From SAR86 cluster bacterium AG-422-O05 (GTDB taxonomy: Bacteria > Pseudomonadota > Gammaproteobacteria > Magnimaribacterales > D2472), in the NCBI GenBank assembly GCA_003213495.1, contig QCMW01000001.1, forward strand, positions 1-64,000: a stretch of 64,000 nt of DNA. The letters are read 5' to 3'. Below the pieces are notes generated by a model, which worked only from the letters and a program-made list of their open reading frames with translations, made no database searches and was not told where the DNA came from. This document shows, piece after piece, positions 1-9,202 of the stretch. Position 1 is the first letter of the stretch. Each line of letters starts with the position of its first letter. A program made the position numbers and the translations under genes.

Positions 1-254
1 GCATCTTGGTTAAAGTGATTTTCCCATTTTTCCAAAAGCATAGCTTTTGTTAATTTAATATCTAAATCTAGCCCGTTATCTTTGGCGACACTTACAATAT
101 CAGCCTTTTTCATCTTATTTAAAGCGGACTTTGAAGGAATTTCACTTTTATTTTCAGTTGTTTTTTCTTGAATGTTATTTTCATTAGGCGATGAAGATCT
201 TCCAAAAAGTCTGGAAAAAAAGCCTTTTTTCTTATTATCTTTATTATCACTCAT
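1..254 (-). CDS. N-terminal part of an unidentified protein, possibly FtsY (runs off window)
   Basis: Only the first 84 or so residues are in the window; the gene continues past position 1. It starts at the ATG at 252-254, preceded by a weak AGGCG ribosome site, 19 bases after the trmD stop. The start is Lys-rich with a short amphipathic stretch (KKGFFSRLFGR), followed by a polar linker and a helix-rich SAP/Rho-N-like segment (residues about 47-77, ADIVSVAKDNGLDLD). FtsY, the SRP receptor, often starts with a similar GFF-R-L motif and a charged extension, so FtsY is my best guess, but the diagnostic GTPase domain is not visible. rplS, the usual neighbour of trmD, is not what follows. Confidence 0.4.
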   Translation of the reverse strand, partial: MSDNKDNKKKGFFSRLFGRSSSPNENNIQEKTTENKSEIPSKSALNKMKKADIVSVAKDNGLDLDIKLTKAMLLEKWENHFNQD

Positions 255-265
255 AATATTCGCCT

Positions 266-286
266 AAAAAGGGCTATAGGATAGCC
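266..286 (-). terminator. Intrinsic terminator or attenuator at the end of trmD
   Basis: On the minus strand the last trmD codons form a 6-bp perfect stem (GGCTAT/ATAGCC) with a 3-base loop, followed directly by CTTTTTA. It overlaps the trmD stop codon and lies just before the next gene's ATG at 254, so it may reduce rather than abolish read-through. The stem is short and moderate in GC. Confidence 0.45.
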
Positions 287-1005
287 TTAGATGCTAATTC
301 TTCCAAGAGTTTTTTTTGTTTTTTTGATAATTTTATTTTCTCGAATAGATCTGGTCTTTTCAAAAAAGTTTTAAGTAAAGAATTTTCTTCCCTCCATTTT
401 GAAATTTCTTTATGATTTCCTGAAAGAAGTACTTCAGGAACCCTTAATGAACCTAATTTTTCAGGCTTAGCATATGTATCCCATTTTAAGAGTCCGTTTG
501 AAAAAGTATCTTTTAAATAAGAGTTTTTATTTCCTAATGTCCCTGGAATATGCCTTGATATCGCATCAATTATACAAATTGCAGCATATTCACCTCCAGA
601 TAAAATAAAGTCTCCGATTGATAGCTCCTCATCAACATATTCATCAATAACTCTTTGATCTATTCCTTCATACCTTCCACAGATTAGAGTGATATTTTTT
701 AATTTAGATAAAGATTTAACTTTTTCTTGATTAAGTCTTTTTCCTTGGGGAGATAAATAAATTATTTTTCCAGTATTTTTATTATCAATTTCTTTAAGAG
801 TACTAATTATTGGTTCAGCCATCATCACCATTCCTTCTCCACCACCATAAGGCTTAGAATCAACTTGATCATGTTTATTTATTGAATTCTTTCTTATATC
901 AAAAGTTTTTACTTTTAATAAATCTTTGTCTAAAGATTTTGATACTACCCCAAAATTAAGTGCATCAAATATTTCAGGAAATATAGTTAAGATATTAATA
1001 TTCAT
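274..1005 (-). CDS. trmD: tRNA (guanine-N1)-methyltransferase TrmD
   Basis: TrmD methylates G37 next to the anticodon of tRNAs using SAM, which prevents +1 frameshifting. The protein (243 aa with this start) begins MNINILTIFPEIF, the typical family start. It carries the SPOUT knot signatures GGGEGMVM, CGRYEGIDQR and SIGDFILSGGE, and the C-terminal PEVLLSGNH motif. The frame is open further upstream to a TTG at 1026, but the ATG at 1005 matches the family and lies 2 bases after the rimM stop, so I prefer it. It is third in the rpsP-rimM-trmD operon, the conserved bacterial order. A hairpin overlaps its stop codon. Confidence 0.96.
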   Translation of the reverse strand: MNINILTIFPEIFDALNFGVVSKSLDKDLLKVKTFDIRKNSINKHDQVDSKPYGGGEGMVMMAEPIISTLKEIDNKNTGKIIYLSPQGKRLNQEKVKSLSKLKNITLICGRYEGIDQRVIDEYVDEELSIGDFILSGGEYAAICIIDAISRHIPGTLGNKNSYLKDTFSNGLLKWDTYAKPEKLGSLRVPEVLLSGNHKEISKWREENSLLKTFLKRPDLFEKIKLSKKQKKLLEELASKAIL

Positions 1006-1007
1006 AA

Positions 1008-1529
1008 TCAAAAATCTTTTTGCCAATCTACGTATATAATCTTATTTGTTTTATCAATTTGATTTATGAATTTATCTTTAATAAAAGGAATTAGTCTTTC
1101 TTTATTATCAATTGAATCTTTTGTGCTAGCTACTACCAAGCAATCATCTGAACCAAAATTATTCATTTCTTTAACAACACCAAGATTTTCGTTTGTCTTA
1201 TGAACAAAAACATTCATGCCTTTAAGCTCATGCCAATAAGCTTCTTTATCAGAGAGCTTTGGAAGATCAGAGTTTTTTATGTAAAGTTTTTTGTTGGTGA
1301 ATAACTTAATTTGGTCAAGATCAGATACATTTACAATTTTTGAAACAAACTTATTATGAGATTTCTTTATATACTCAATCTTATGCACATTATTATCTTC
1401 GATTGTTATTAAAGGTCGGTAAGTAACAATATTGTCAGCAGGATTACAAAAGGAATTTAAAAAAAACTCACCCTTTAAACCTCTAGGCTTGCCTATAGAA
1501 CCGATGCAAATAAGATTACTTTGATTCAT
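1008..1529 (-). CDS. rimM: Ribosome maturation factor RimM
   Basis: RimM binds S19 and helps mature the 3' domain of 16S rRNA in the 30S head. The 173-aa length is usual. The N-terminal beta-barrel starts with [16 protein letters not shown], matching the family's G-x-P-x-G-hKGE motif. The C-terminal PRC-barrel half contains [11 protein letters not shown] and ends in IPFIKDKFI...IYVDWQKDF, resembling the usual (L/I)PF...V-x-W end. It overlaps the end of rpsP by 14 bases and sits 2 bases before trmD, so the three genes are probably translationally coupled. Confidence 0.95.
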   Translation of the reverse strand: MNQSNLICIGSIGKPRGLKGEFFLNSFCNPADNIVTYRPLITIEDNNVHKIEYIKKSHNKFVSKIVNVSDLDQIKLFTNKKLYIKNSDLPKLSDKEAYWHELKGMNVFVHKTNENLGVVKEMNNFGSDDCLVVASTKDSIDNKERLIPFIKDKFINQIDKTNKIIYVDWQKDF

Positions 1530-2040
1530 TTTCTGAAGAATCTTTTTCCTCAGATTCTTCTTCAGCAGGTGCTTCTTCAGCAGGAGCCTCTTCTTCTTCT
1601 ACAGGAGCTTCTTCAGCAGGAGCCTCTTCTTCTACAGGAGTCTCTTCAGCTGGTGCTTCTTCAGCGGCAGCCTCTTCTGAAGCAGCCTCTTCTGCAGCAG
1701 CCTCTTCTGCTTCTTTAGCAAGCTTTGCAGCAAGAGCTGCTTTTTTTTCAGCAATCTTTGCTTTTTTAGCCTCAACTTTTTGGGCAAACTCTTCAGGCGT
1801 TAATTTAGCTTCTTTAGTTAAAGCTAAAACTCTATCACTTAGTTGCGCACCTTTTGATACCCATTCGTTTAACTTTTCTAGATCAATTCTAAGTCTCTCC
1901 TCTTGGCCTTTTGCGGTTGGATTAAAAAAACCTAATCGCTCAATAAAAGCTCCATCTCTTGGACGTCTTTCATCTGCAACAGTAATAAAATAATAAGGGT
2001 TTTTTTTGGCCCCGCTTCTCGCTAATCTAATAACTACCAT
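1516..2040 (-). CDS. rpsP: 30S ribosomal protein S16 with long Ala/Glu-rich tail
   Basis: Residues 1-78 are a normal S16: [18 protein letters not shown], then [17 protein letters not shown] and [11 protein letters not shown]16 is an early-assembling 30S protein of about 80-90 aa in most bacteria. Here it runs to 174 aa. Residues 81-110 are Lys/Ala-rich and likely helical ([17 protein letters not shown]); residues 111-165 are imperfect repeats of [12 protein letters not shown] type; the end is Ser/Glu-rich. The tail is in frame, has no stop, and overlaps rimM, so it is not a misread. Some other bacterial groups also have acidic S16 extensions; its function is unknown. It is the first gene of the operon and divergent from the ypjD-like gene. 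Confidence 0.95.
   Translation of the reverse strand: MVVIRLARSGAKKNPYYFITVADERRPRDGAFIERLGFFNPTAKGQEERLRIDLEKLNEWVSKGAQLSDRVLALTKEAKLTPEEFAQKVEAKKAKIAEKKAALAAKLAKEAEEAAAEEAASEEAAAEEAPAEETPVEEEAPAEEAPVEEEEAPAEEAPAEEESEEKDSSENESK
1546..1710 (-). repeat. In-frame Ala/Glu/Pro codon repeat in rpsP
   Basis: An imperfect short-unit repeat of GAA/GAG and GCT/GCA codons, with Pro and Val codons interspersed, encoding about 55 residues of [12 protein letters not shown]-like sequence. Units vary, so it is a degenerate low-complexity tract. Such tracts can expand or contract by slippage, but here any change in multiples of three would keep rimM's overlapping start intact. Confidence 0.7.
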
Positions 2041-2144
2041 ACTTGAAAATTAATAAAATTATTTAAAAAGATGTGTATTTTAGGTTAACCTTGCTAATAT
2101 TGATAGTATATTTTATGCAAAACTTTAATTAATCTTTATCATTA

Positions 2145-2711
2145 ATGAATTTCATTACACAAGTAACTATAAGTATAGTTATTTACTTTATTATTAGGAT
2201 ATTTAATAAAAGTGAGAAATCACTATACATATCTGCATCTTTTGCAGGAATTTCTTATATTCTTATCTATCTTTTAAACTTTGAAGTAATAACAATTTTG
2301 CCAACGATACATTTTATGGTCACAGGTCTGAGCTTGTTATTTTTATTTATTGCATATAATGAAATAATCATTCTTGAAAGAAAGATGCGGAAGATAAAAA
2401 AAGGAGACTTTCTAAATGCAGAACTTTTTCCAATTGAAAAAAACTATAAAATTGTATTCAAGCTTCTGGGTATAGGCCTTACTTTTTTATCATTTGCACT
2501 AATATCAGGATTTAGTTTGCAATCAATTTTCACTGCAAATATTGTTTTTAAAGCAATTTTTACTTTTATCGCTTGGATAATTTATATAATTACAATGGTA
2601 GGTATTAAGTTCTTTAATTTTCCAATTAAATATGCAACAAGAAGTTTATTTCTAGCTATGTGGGCAGTTTTGGGAGCATACTTCATGAATTCTTATATTA
2701 TAGGATCCTAA
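2145..2711 (+). CDS. YpjD-like inner membrane protein (CcsA/HemX-type family), short
   Basis: This 188-aa protein has about five or six hydrophobic segments and almost no soluble domain. In many gammaproteobacteria ypjD, a cytochrome-c-assembly-type membrane protein of about 260 aa, precedes corB. This gene is in exactly that place, and its C-terminal part (KYATRSLFLAMWAVLGAYF) resembles the end of that family. It is shorter than usual and appears to lack part of the N-terminal half. Its stop overlaps the corB start (TAATG), so the two are coupled. ffh, which normally lies between ypjD and rpsP, is absent here. The assignment rests on synteny as much as sequence; no heme-binding motif was identified. 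Confidence 0.6.
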   Translation: MNFITQVTISIVIYFIIRIFNKSEKSLYISASFAGISYILIYLLNFEVITILPTIHFMVTGLSLLFLFIAYNEIIILERKMRKIKKGDFLNAELFPIEKNYKIVFKLLGIGLTFLSFALISGFSLQSIFTANIVFKAIFTFIAWIIYIITMVGIKFFNFPIKYATRSLFLAMWAVLGAYFMNSYIIGS

Positions 2712-3970
2712 TGGAAGATACTCCGTCTCTTTTAGTTTTAAGTCTTACTTTAGTGTCTCTATTAATTATTAGTGGGTTCTTCTCTGGTTCTGAGACGGGC
2801 ATGATGGCAGCTAATAAAATTAAACTGAAAAATTTGTCAAAAAAATCTAAAAGAAGTGCCAAAAGAGCATTAACTTTATTAAAAAGGCCTGACCAATTGT
2901 TATCTGCAATTTTAGTTGGAAATAACTTCGCCAATATCCTAGCCTCAGCGATAGTAACAATTATGATGATAAATTATTTTGGCGGAAATGTTTTACTAGG
3001 GTCAATAATATTAACAATAGTAATATTAATTTTTTCTGAAATTACACCTAAAACAATAGCCACGATCAAACCTGAAAGCTTTGCAACAAAATCTTCATTT
3101 ATATTAAATGTCCTTGTTAAAATTTTTAAACCACTGATATTCCTAACTAACTTTTTAAGCAGACTAATTCTTAAAATATTTAAACTAAATGCAAAAGATG
3201 CTACTTTAAATGACAATCTTAATACCGAAGAGCTAAGAACTTTACTCGATGAGTCTGGTGATTTGATTCCAAAGCAATATAGAAAAATGTTATCTTCAGT
3301 CTTGGGCATGGAGGAGCTTGTGGTTGAGGATATTATGATTCCAACTTCAGAAATTATAGGTATTGATATAAGCAAAAACTATGAGTGTGCAACAAAAACT
3401 ATTGAATCTACCGACTACACAAGGCTTCCAGTCTATGATGAATCAATAGATAATCTTGTTGGCATTCTCCATTTAAAAGATTCTCATGCTTTTTTAGAAC
3501 AATTTCATTTAAATAATAAAAATAATCTTTCGAAACTTCTTCAAGACACTTATTTTGTTTCTCAGTCTACTCTTTTAATGAAACAACTTAGAGAATTTTT
3601 AGCTAATAATCAAAGCGTAGCTTTAGTGGTCGATGAATATGGAGAAATTGAAGGGTTGATTTCTGTTGAAGACATTTTTAAAGAAATAACAGGTAAATTT
3701 GGTGGAGACAAAGAAGAGCTAGAAAAAGAGTTTTATCAACAACAAGATGGCTCAATTCTTACAGATGGTAATTCAAAAATTAGAGATCTGAACAACTATT
3801 TAGGATGGAACATCTTAGAAGATGGTCCTAAAACAATAAATGGGCTGATTACAGAATATCTTGATCAAATACCTCAAGCGAATCTGTGCATTGAAATAGA
3901 AGGTTATAGGTTTGAGGTATTAGAATTAGATGAAAACCTCATTTCCAAAATTAAAATCACTAAAATTTAA
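2711..3970 (+). CDS. corB: CorB/HlyC-family membrane protein with CNNM, CBS and transporter-associated domains
   Basis: This 419-aa member of the CNNM/CorB family is linked to Mg2+/Co2+ transport and resistance. Residues 1-190 form the CNNM (DUF21) membrane domain with GFFSGSETGMMAANKIKLK, the family's SGSETALMA-like motif. A CBS pair follows (MIPTSEIIGIDIS, then SVALVVDEYGEIEGLISVEDI), and the protein ends with the CorC_HlyC domain. The frame is open from 2660, but the ATG at 2711 overlaps the upstream stop and gives the family-like start MEDTPSLLVLSL. The 3' end overlaps sodX on the opposite strand by 11 bases. Confidence 0.9.
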   Translation: MEDTPSLLVLSLTLVSLLIISGFFSGSETGMMAANKIKLKNLSKKSKRSAKRALTLLKRPDQLLSAILVGNNFANILASAIVTIMMINYFGGNVLLGSIILTIVILIFSEITPKTIATIKPESFATKSSFILNVLVKIFKPLIFLTNFLSRLILKIFKLNAKDATLNDNLNTEELRTLLDESGDLIPKQYRKMLSSVLGMEELVVEDIMIPTSEIIGIDISKNYECATKTIESTDYTRLPVYDESIDNLVGILHLKDSHAFLEQFHLNNKNNLSKLLQDTYFVSQSTLLMKQLREFLANNQSVALVVDEYGEIEGLISVEDIFKEITGKFGGDKEELEKEFYQQQDGSILTDGNSKIRDLNNYLGWNILEDGPKTINGLITEYLDQIPQANLCIEIEGYRFEVLELDENLISKIKITKI

Positions 3971-4232
3971 GAATAACTTTCCCAAGGACTTGGTCTATGT
4001 TGTATTCATGATCATATGACTTTGAGGAGTATTCTTTATTGTCACCCTCAATAAGTATTTTTTTTTCTTTTATATTTTTTATTCTTTTTATTATCACTCC
4101 TAATGCGGGAGTTTTTATTAAAATGACATCGCCTTCTTTAAGTGAATAAAAATGTTTAAGGCAGATTATAAGATCATTGTCATGAAAGTTGGGGATCATG
4201 CTTGACCCCCTTACTCTGAAGAAACTAATCAC
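3960..4232 (-). CDS. sodX: Nickel-type superoxide dismutase maturation protease SodX
   Basis: A 90-aa S26 signal-peptidase-like protease. SodX-type proteins remove the short leader of nickel SOD so that His1 becomes the free N-terminus that binds Ni. The catalytic Ser is in RGSSMIPNF (Ser11) and the general base Lys is in GVIIKRIK (Lys49), the family's S-M-x-P and K-R boxes. It has no obvious membrane anchor and is much shorter than LepB. It starts at a GTG (4230-4232) that overlaps the end of sodN by 8 bases, so the pair is translationally coupled. The link to sodN is what makes the assignment firm. Confidence 0.88.
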   Translation of the reverse strand: MISFFRVRGSSMIPNFHDNDLIICLKHFYSLKEGDVILIKTPALGVIIKRIKNIKEKKILIEGDNKEYSSKSYDHEYNIDQVLGKVILKF

Positions 4233-4689
4233 TAAGCATTGGTACTATCATATCCATATGAGGTGGATTAAGTGATTTCTTAGTTTCAGTATTTACATCC
4301 TTTGTTGCCCAAAATATTTCAGCAAATCTATTAACTTTTTCAACTAAATCTATGCCATTTTGGCGATCTATATCTTGTTTGCATTTTGATGCAGTCATCA
4401 TAATAGAATGTGCCAATTCATGTATCTCAGGAAACTTCTCAATATGAGGATCTTTAAAATAATCTCCCCAAATAGTTCTTACAGCATCCTTGACCTCAAT
4501 AGCATGCTCTTCTTTTTGCTGAACAAGCCTTGAAAGATGTGCAAGATCTTTTTTTGATTCAATGTTTTCTGGCATCTCTCCGATTAAGTCTAAGAACCTA
4601 ACTACGCTTAATGCGGCGTATTGAGCTACGCCAGGGTCATAAACAGCGCATGGTATATCACAATGTGCTTTTGCTTCTTGAATTTTCAT
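4225..4689 (-). CDS. sodN: Nickel-containing superoxide dismutase (SodN)
   Basis: NiSOD disproportionates superoxide. The nickel hook is plain: residues 9-19 read HCDIPCAVYDP, matching the canonical HCDLPCGVYDP with Ala in place of Gly. After removal of the 8-residue leader MKIQEAKA, His1, Cys2 and Cys6 would bind Ni. The rest is the expected four-helix-bundle protein (154 aa total). It is preceded by AGGAGAG lying inside the last codons of the upstream small gene. It sits between that His-rich membrane protein and SodX. NiSOD is frequent in marine bacteria and spares iron. Confidence 0.96.
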   Translation of the reverse strand: MKIQEAKAHCDIPCAVYDPGVAQYAALSVVRFLDLIGEMPENIESKKDLAHLSRLVQQKEEHAIEVKDAVRTIWGDYFKDPHIEKFPEIHELAHSIMMTASKCKQDIDRQNGIDLVEKVNRFAEIFWATKDVNTETKKSLNPPHMDMIVPMLSD

Positions 4690-4848
4690 TTAAACATCTC
4701 TCCTTTTTAAGATTTTTATAACGCCGAATGTTACAACAGTAACAACCGCTAATATCAAATAATCTGATACATGATAATGAAATGTCGCATTGCCTTCATG
4801 AGCGTGAGAGCTCACAGCAAATAATGCTAACAAATAAATGGCTTTCAT
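4690..4848 (-). CDS. Small His-rich membrane protein upstream of sodN
   Basis: This is a 52-aa open frame: a likely signal peptide (MKAIYLLALFAVSSHA), a short segment with five His residues (HAHEGNATFHYH), one membrane helix (LILAVVTVVTFGVI), and a basic KRRD end. It has a good ribosome site, TTGGAG, 6-7 bases before the ATG at 4848. Its TAA lies immediately next to the sodN ATG, and the sodN ribosome site is inside its last codons, so translation is coupled. I know of no family for it. The His cluster and the coupling suggest a role in nickel binding or delivery at the membrane; this is inference. Confidence 0.7.
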   Translation of the reverse strand: MKAIYLLALFAVSSHAHEGNATFHYHVSDYLILAVVTVVTFGVIKILKRRDV

Positions 4849-4904
4849 TTTTTACTCCAAATTTAATTAGTTTAATAATTTATATACTATCTTAAATTAA
4901 TAAA

Positions 4905-4935
4905 ATAAAAATGGGGCAAAAAGCCCCATTTTTTT
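4905..4935 (-). terminator. Intrinsic terminator downstream of groEL
   Basis: A perfect 7-bp GC-rich stem (ATGGGGC/GCCCCAT) with an AAAAA loop, flanked by A- and T-runs. On the minus strand it follows the groEL stop by 16 bases and is followed by TTTTTATTTTA. The flanks make it potentially active in both directions. It separates groESL from the nickel SOD cassette. Confidence 0.85.
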
Positions 4936-4951
4936 ATATTAAATATCAGGC

Positions 4952-6598
<1,647 letters not shown>

Positions 6599-6620
6599 TT
6601 AACTCCCTATATATATAAAT

Positions 6621-6908
6621 TTATTTAACAACACCAAAAATATCTTTTTCGCATAGAATTAGATACTCTTCGCCGTCTAACTTAATCTCATTTCCGCCAT
6701 ATTGACCAAAAATTACAATATCTCCTACTGATACATTCATAGGAACAGTATCGCCTGAATTAGATATTTTTCCGGGTCCAACTGCAACAACTTCGCCTTG
6801 CGATGGTTTTTCTTTTGCAGAACCAGAAAGAATGATACCTCCAGATGATGTTTCTTCTTCTTCTGTTCTTTTGACAAGAACATTGTCATGTAAAGGTTTT
6901 AACTTCAT
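6621..6908 (-). CDS. groES: Co-chaperonin GroES
   Basis: A 95-aa co-chaperonin that caps GroEL. It starts MKLKPLHDNVLVKR and has the mobile loop EEETSSGGIILSGSAKEKP followed by GEVVAVGPGK, all canonical. It is the first gene of groESL. A candidate heat-shock promoter lies about 45-70 bases upstream. Confidence 0.97.
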   Translation of the reverse strand: MKLKPLHDNVLVKRTEEEETSSGGIILSGSAKEKPSQGEVVAVGPGKISNSGDTVPMNVSVGDIVIFGQYGGNEIKLDGEEYLILCEKDIFGVVK

Positions 6909-6950
6909 TTATCTCTCCATATAAATATTTTAAATTTATCTACTGCTCTA

Positions 6951-6976
6951 ATTATGGGCTAATAGATATAAATCAA
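6951..6976 (-). promoter_or_regulatory. Candidate sigma-32-type promoter of groESL
   Basis: On the minus strand TTGATTT (6970-6976) is followed after 11 bases by CCCATAAT (6951-6958). This resembles the heat-shock consensus (CTTGAA, 11-16 bases, CCCATNT). It is 40-odd bases before the groES start. The -35 is a partial match only and the region is AT-rich. Confidence 0.35.
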
Positions 6977-6980
6977 TAGA

Positions 6981-7316
6981 TTATTTTGTTTTAAATCTAT
7001 AAATTTGAAGCGCAATTGTAACCCCAATTAAGTTCGCAAGTAAGTCAAAATATTCAAAAAATCTATTTGGATGAAAAATATGTATTATTTCTATGAAAAA
7101 ACCAAACATAAAAATATAAAATATCAACACAATTTTTCTAGTCTTAAAAGAACACATGAGTCCAATTAAAGCTAAATAAAGATAAATAATAAGATGAATT
7201 GCTTTATCTGTTAGAAATCCAAGTGCATTAATTCTTGGAATTTCATTTGCATTTACAATGCTAAAAATAAAAACAACTGCAAGCGATGAAAAAAATACTA
7301 ATCTAGTGAAATTCAT
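6981..7316 (-). CDS. VanZ-like membrane protein
   Basis: A 111-aa protein with four hydrophobic helices. The VanZ-like pattern is present: DKAIHLIIYLYLALIGL in the second helix, then FFIEIIHIFHPNRFFEYFDLLANLIG, corresponding to the family's D-K-x-x-H, E-x-x-Q/H, R-x-x-x-x-D-x-x-A-N boxes. Family members are small membrane proteins of uncertain role; VanZ itself gives teicoplanin resistance. It abuts the ampG start with no gap, which places it at the end of the ampD-ampG unit and suggests an envelope function. Confidence 0.75.
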   Translation of the reverse strand: MNFTRLVFFSSLAVVFIFSIVNANEIPRINALGFLTDKAIHLIIYLYLALIGLMCSFKTRKIVLIFYIFMFGFFIEIIHIFHPNRFFEYFDLLANLIGVTIALQIYRFKTK

Positions 7317-8666
7317 TTACCAATTTTTAGGGCTATCTTTTGATTTCCAATATTTATCATCATCGTAGGATTTTTTTTCGTCTTGAGTGGGTGATGATTT
7401 TAATAAATCAACATCTTGTTTTTCTTTGAAAAAGCTTCTATTAAAAAAAATCAATGAAATTGCTGGTAAAGCGAGTACTGAGGTAAAGATATAAAATGTC
7501 ATCCATCCATATGAAAAACCAAACATTTCTTGAAAGTTTTCAACAAAAATTCCTGAAAAGCCGCTAAATATTTTCCCTAAAAATGCCATTAATGAAGTTA
7601 ATAAAGCATACTGAAAACCTGTATATTTGATTGAAACTAAGCTGGTTAAAAATGTAATATTTACTGTTCCAACAATACCAGCAGTAATACTGTCTGATGC
7701 AACAATTAATGACAACAGAGTAAGATTTTTTTCGCTTATTGCTGCTAAAGAGAAGAATAAGTTAGTAAACATAACCAAAAAAGCACCTATCATTAAAGAT
7801 CTATAAAGTCCTATTTTTTTAATGAGGAATCCCCCAATAAACACACCAATAATTGTTGCGATTAACGCAACTACTTTTACATATCCAATTTCTGATAATG
7901 TATAACCTAAATCAATATAAAAAGGGTTGGCCATTGGTCCCATCACAATATCAGTCAATCTATAAGTTGCTACGATCAGCAAAAGCATTGATGCTAATTT
8001 AATGCCAAATCTTTCAAAAAAATCCTTTAATGGCTCTACAACTGAATTTATGTGGTTTAACTTAACTAAATTTTCATTCTTCTCTTCTATAGATATTGCA
8101 AATGACCAAAGAACATTCAGAGCTATTATTAGGGCCATTAATTGATATGCGATTGGCCAAGAATATGCATCAGCAATAAGCAGGGATAAGGATGATCCCA
8201 CCAAGATTGAAATTCTATAACCAAATTGATAACCAGCAGCCAAATTACCTTGATCTTCTAAGGGTGCACTTTCTATTCGATAAGCATCAATAGCTATGTC
8301 CTGTATTGAACCTGCAAAAGCTATGATTAGTGCAACGAGTGCGAATATTAATAAATTATTTGTTGGATCTATTAAAGAAATAAATATAAGTGATATCAAA
8401 ATAATAATTTGCATTAATAATATCCAACTTCTTCTTGAACCTATGATGCTTAATACAGGAATAGAAAATCTGTCTACAAAAGGAGCCCATAAAAATTTTA
8501 ATGAATAAGTAAGTGTTATCCATCCAAAAAATCCAATAACGCTTAAATCCAGGCCTTCGCTTCTTAGCCAAGCAGTTAAAGTAATAAAAACCAATACATA
8601 AGGAAGACCAGAAGCAAAACCAAATCCTGTAAATGACAAAATTCTTTTTAGTTCTCTTTGATTCAT
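7317..8666 (-). CDS. ampG: AmpG-type muropeptide permease (MFS)
   Basis: AmpG imports GlcNAc-anhydroMurNAc peptides from the periplasm for cell-wall recycling. The 449-aa protein has about 12 membrane helices. Its start (LSFTGFGFASGLPYVL) and the TLTYSLKFLWAPFVDR and GSIQDIAIDAYRIE motifs are typical of AmpG. The C-terminal 30 residues are polar and cytoplasmic (DDDKYWKSKDSPKNW). The start ATG overlaps the ampD stop as ATGA, so transporter and cytosolic amidase of the same pathway are coupled. Confidence 0.92.
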   Translation of the reverse strand: MNQRELKRILSFTGFGFASGLPYVLVFITLTAWLRSEGLDLSVIGFFGWITLTYSLKFLWAPFVDRFSIPVLSIIGSRRSWILLMQIIILISLIFISLIDPTNNLLIFALVALIIAFAGSIQDIAIDAYRIESAPLEDQGNLAAGYQFGYRISILVGSSLSLLIADAYSWPIAYQLMALIIALNVLWSFAISIEEKNENLVKLNHINSVVEPLKDFFERFGIKLASMLLLIVATYRLTDIVMGPMANPFYIDLGYTLSEIGYVKVVALIATIIGVFIGGFLIKKIGLYRSLMIGAFLVMFTNLFFSLAAISEKNLTLLSLIVASDSITAGIVGTVNITFLTSLVSIKYTGFQYALLTSLMAFLGKIFSGFSGIFVENFQEMFGFSYGWMTFYIFTSVLALPAISLIFFNRSFFKEKQDVDLLKSSPTQDEKKSYDDDKYWKSKDSPKNW

Positions 8667-9202
8667 ATTTTACTTAGATACCTAGTCCATTCAAATTTAT
8701 CTCCTGGATCTGTTTTTCTTCCAGGAGCTATGTCTGAATGACCTTTAATTGAATTTTTTTTAATATCCGGGTATTTGTTCATCAATTGTTTAGTAACATT
8801 AATTAAAACTTGATATTGATGATCTGTAAAATTATCACAATCCGAACCTTCGAGCTCAATTCCAATAGAAAAATCATTGCAATCAAATTCACCATTAAAA
8901 CTAGATTCGCCCGCATGCCATGCTCTTTTATTAAAAGGGACAAACTGTATTATTTTGCCATCACGTTTAATATACAAATGAGAAGATACTTTTAGATCTT
9001 TAATTTCTTTAAAATATTCATGATCTGAAATCTTTAATTTATTCAAAAAAAATTTTTCTACATAATCTCTACCATACTCGTTTGGAGGTAAGCTTATTGC
9101 ATGAATAACAAGTAACTTAATACTATAATTTTCTGATCTTTCATTAAAATTAGGTGATTTAATATATTCAATATTTTTGATGAGATGATTTTCAATCTCC
9201 AT
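8663..9202 (-). CDS. ampD: 1,6-anhydro-N-acetylmuramyl-L-alanine amidase AmpD
   Basis: AmpD cleaves the lactyl-amide bond of anhydro-muropeptides brought in by AmpG. The 179-aa protein lacks a signal peptide, as expected for the cytosolic enzyme. Zinc ligands are visible as His34 (LVIHAISLPP), His155 (KGHSDIAPGRK) and Asp165 (TDPG), with catalytic Glu116 and Lys163, positions nearly identical to the E. coli enzyme. It abuts the ispH stop upstream side and overlaps ampG by 4 bases. No AmpR or AmpC homologue is in the window, so a recycling role is more likely than beta-lactamase control. Confidence 0.95.
   Translation of the reverse strand: MEIENHLIKNIEYIKSPNFNERSENYSIKLLVIHAISLPPNEYGRDYVEKFFLNKLKISDHEYFKEIKDLKVSSHLYIKRDGKIIQFVPFNKRAWHAGESSFNGEFDCNDFSIGIELEGSDCDNFTDHQYQVLINVTKQLMNKYPDIKKNSIKGHSDIAPGRKTDPGDKFEWTRYLSKI

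Noticed and set aside
1546-1710. CRISPR-like or minisatellite array
   Set aside because: Units are short and degenerate, in frame, and have no spacers; explained by the S16 tail.
1521-1718. A 65-residue plus-strand frame opposite the rpsP tail (Leu/Gln-rich)
   Set aside because: It is the antisense of the Ala/Glu codon repeat; low complexity and no ribosome site.
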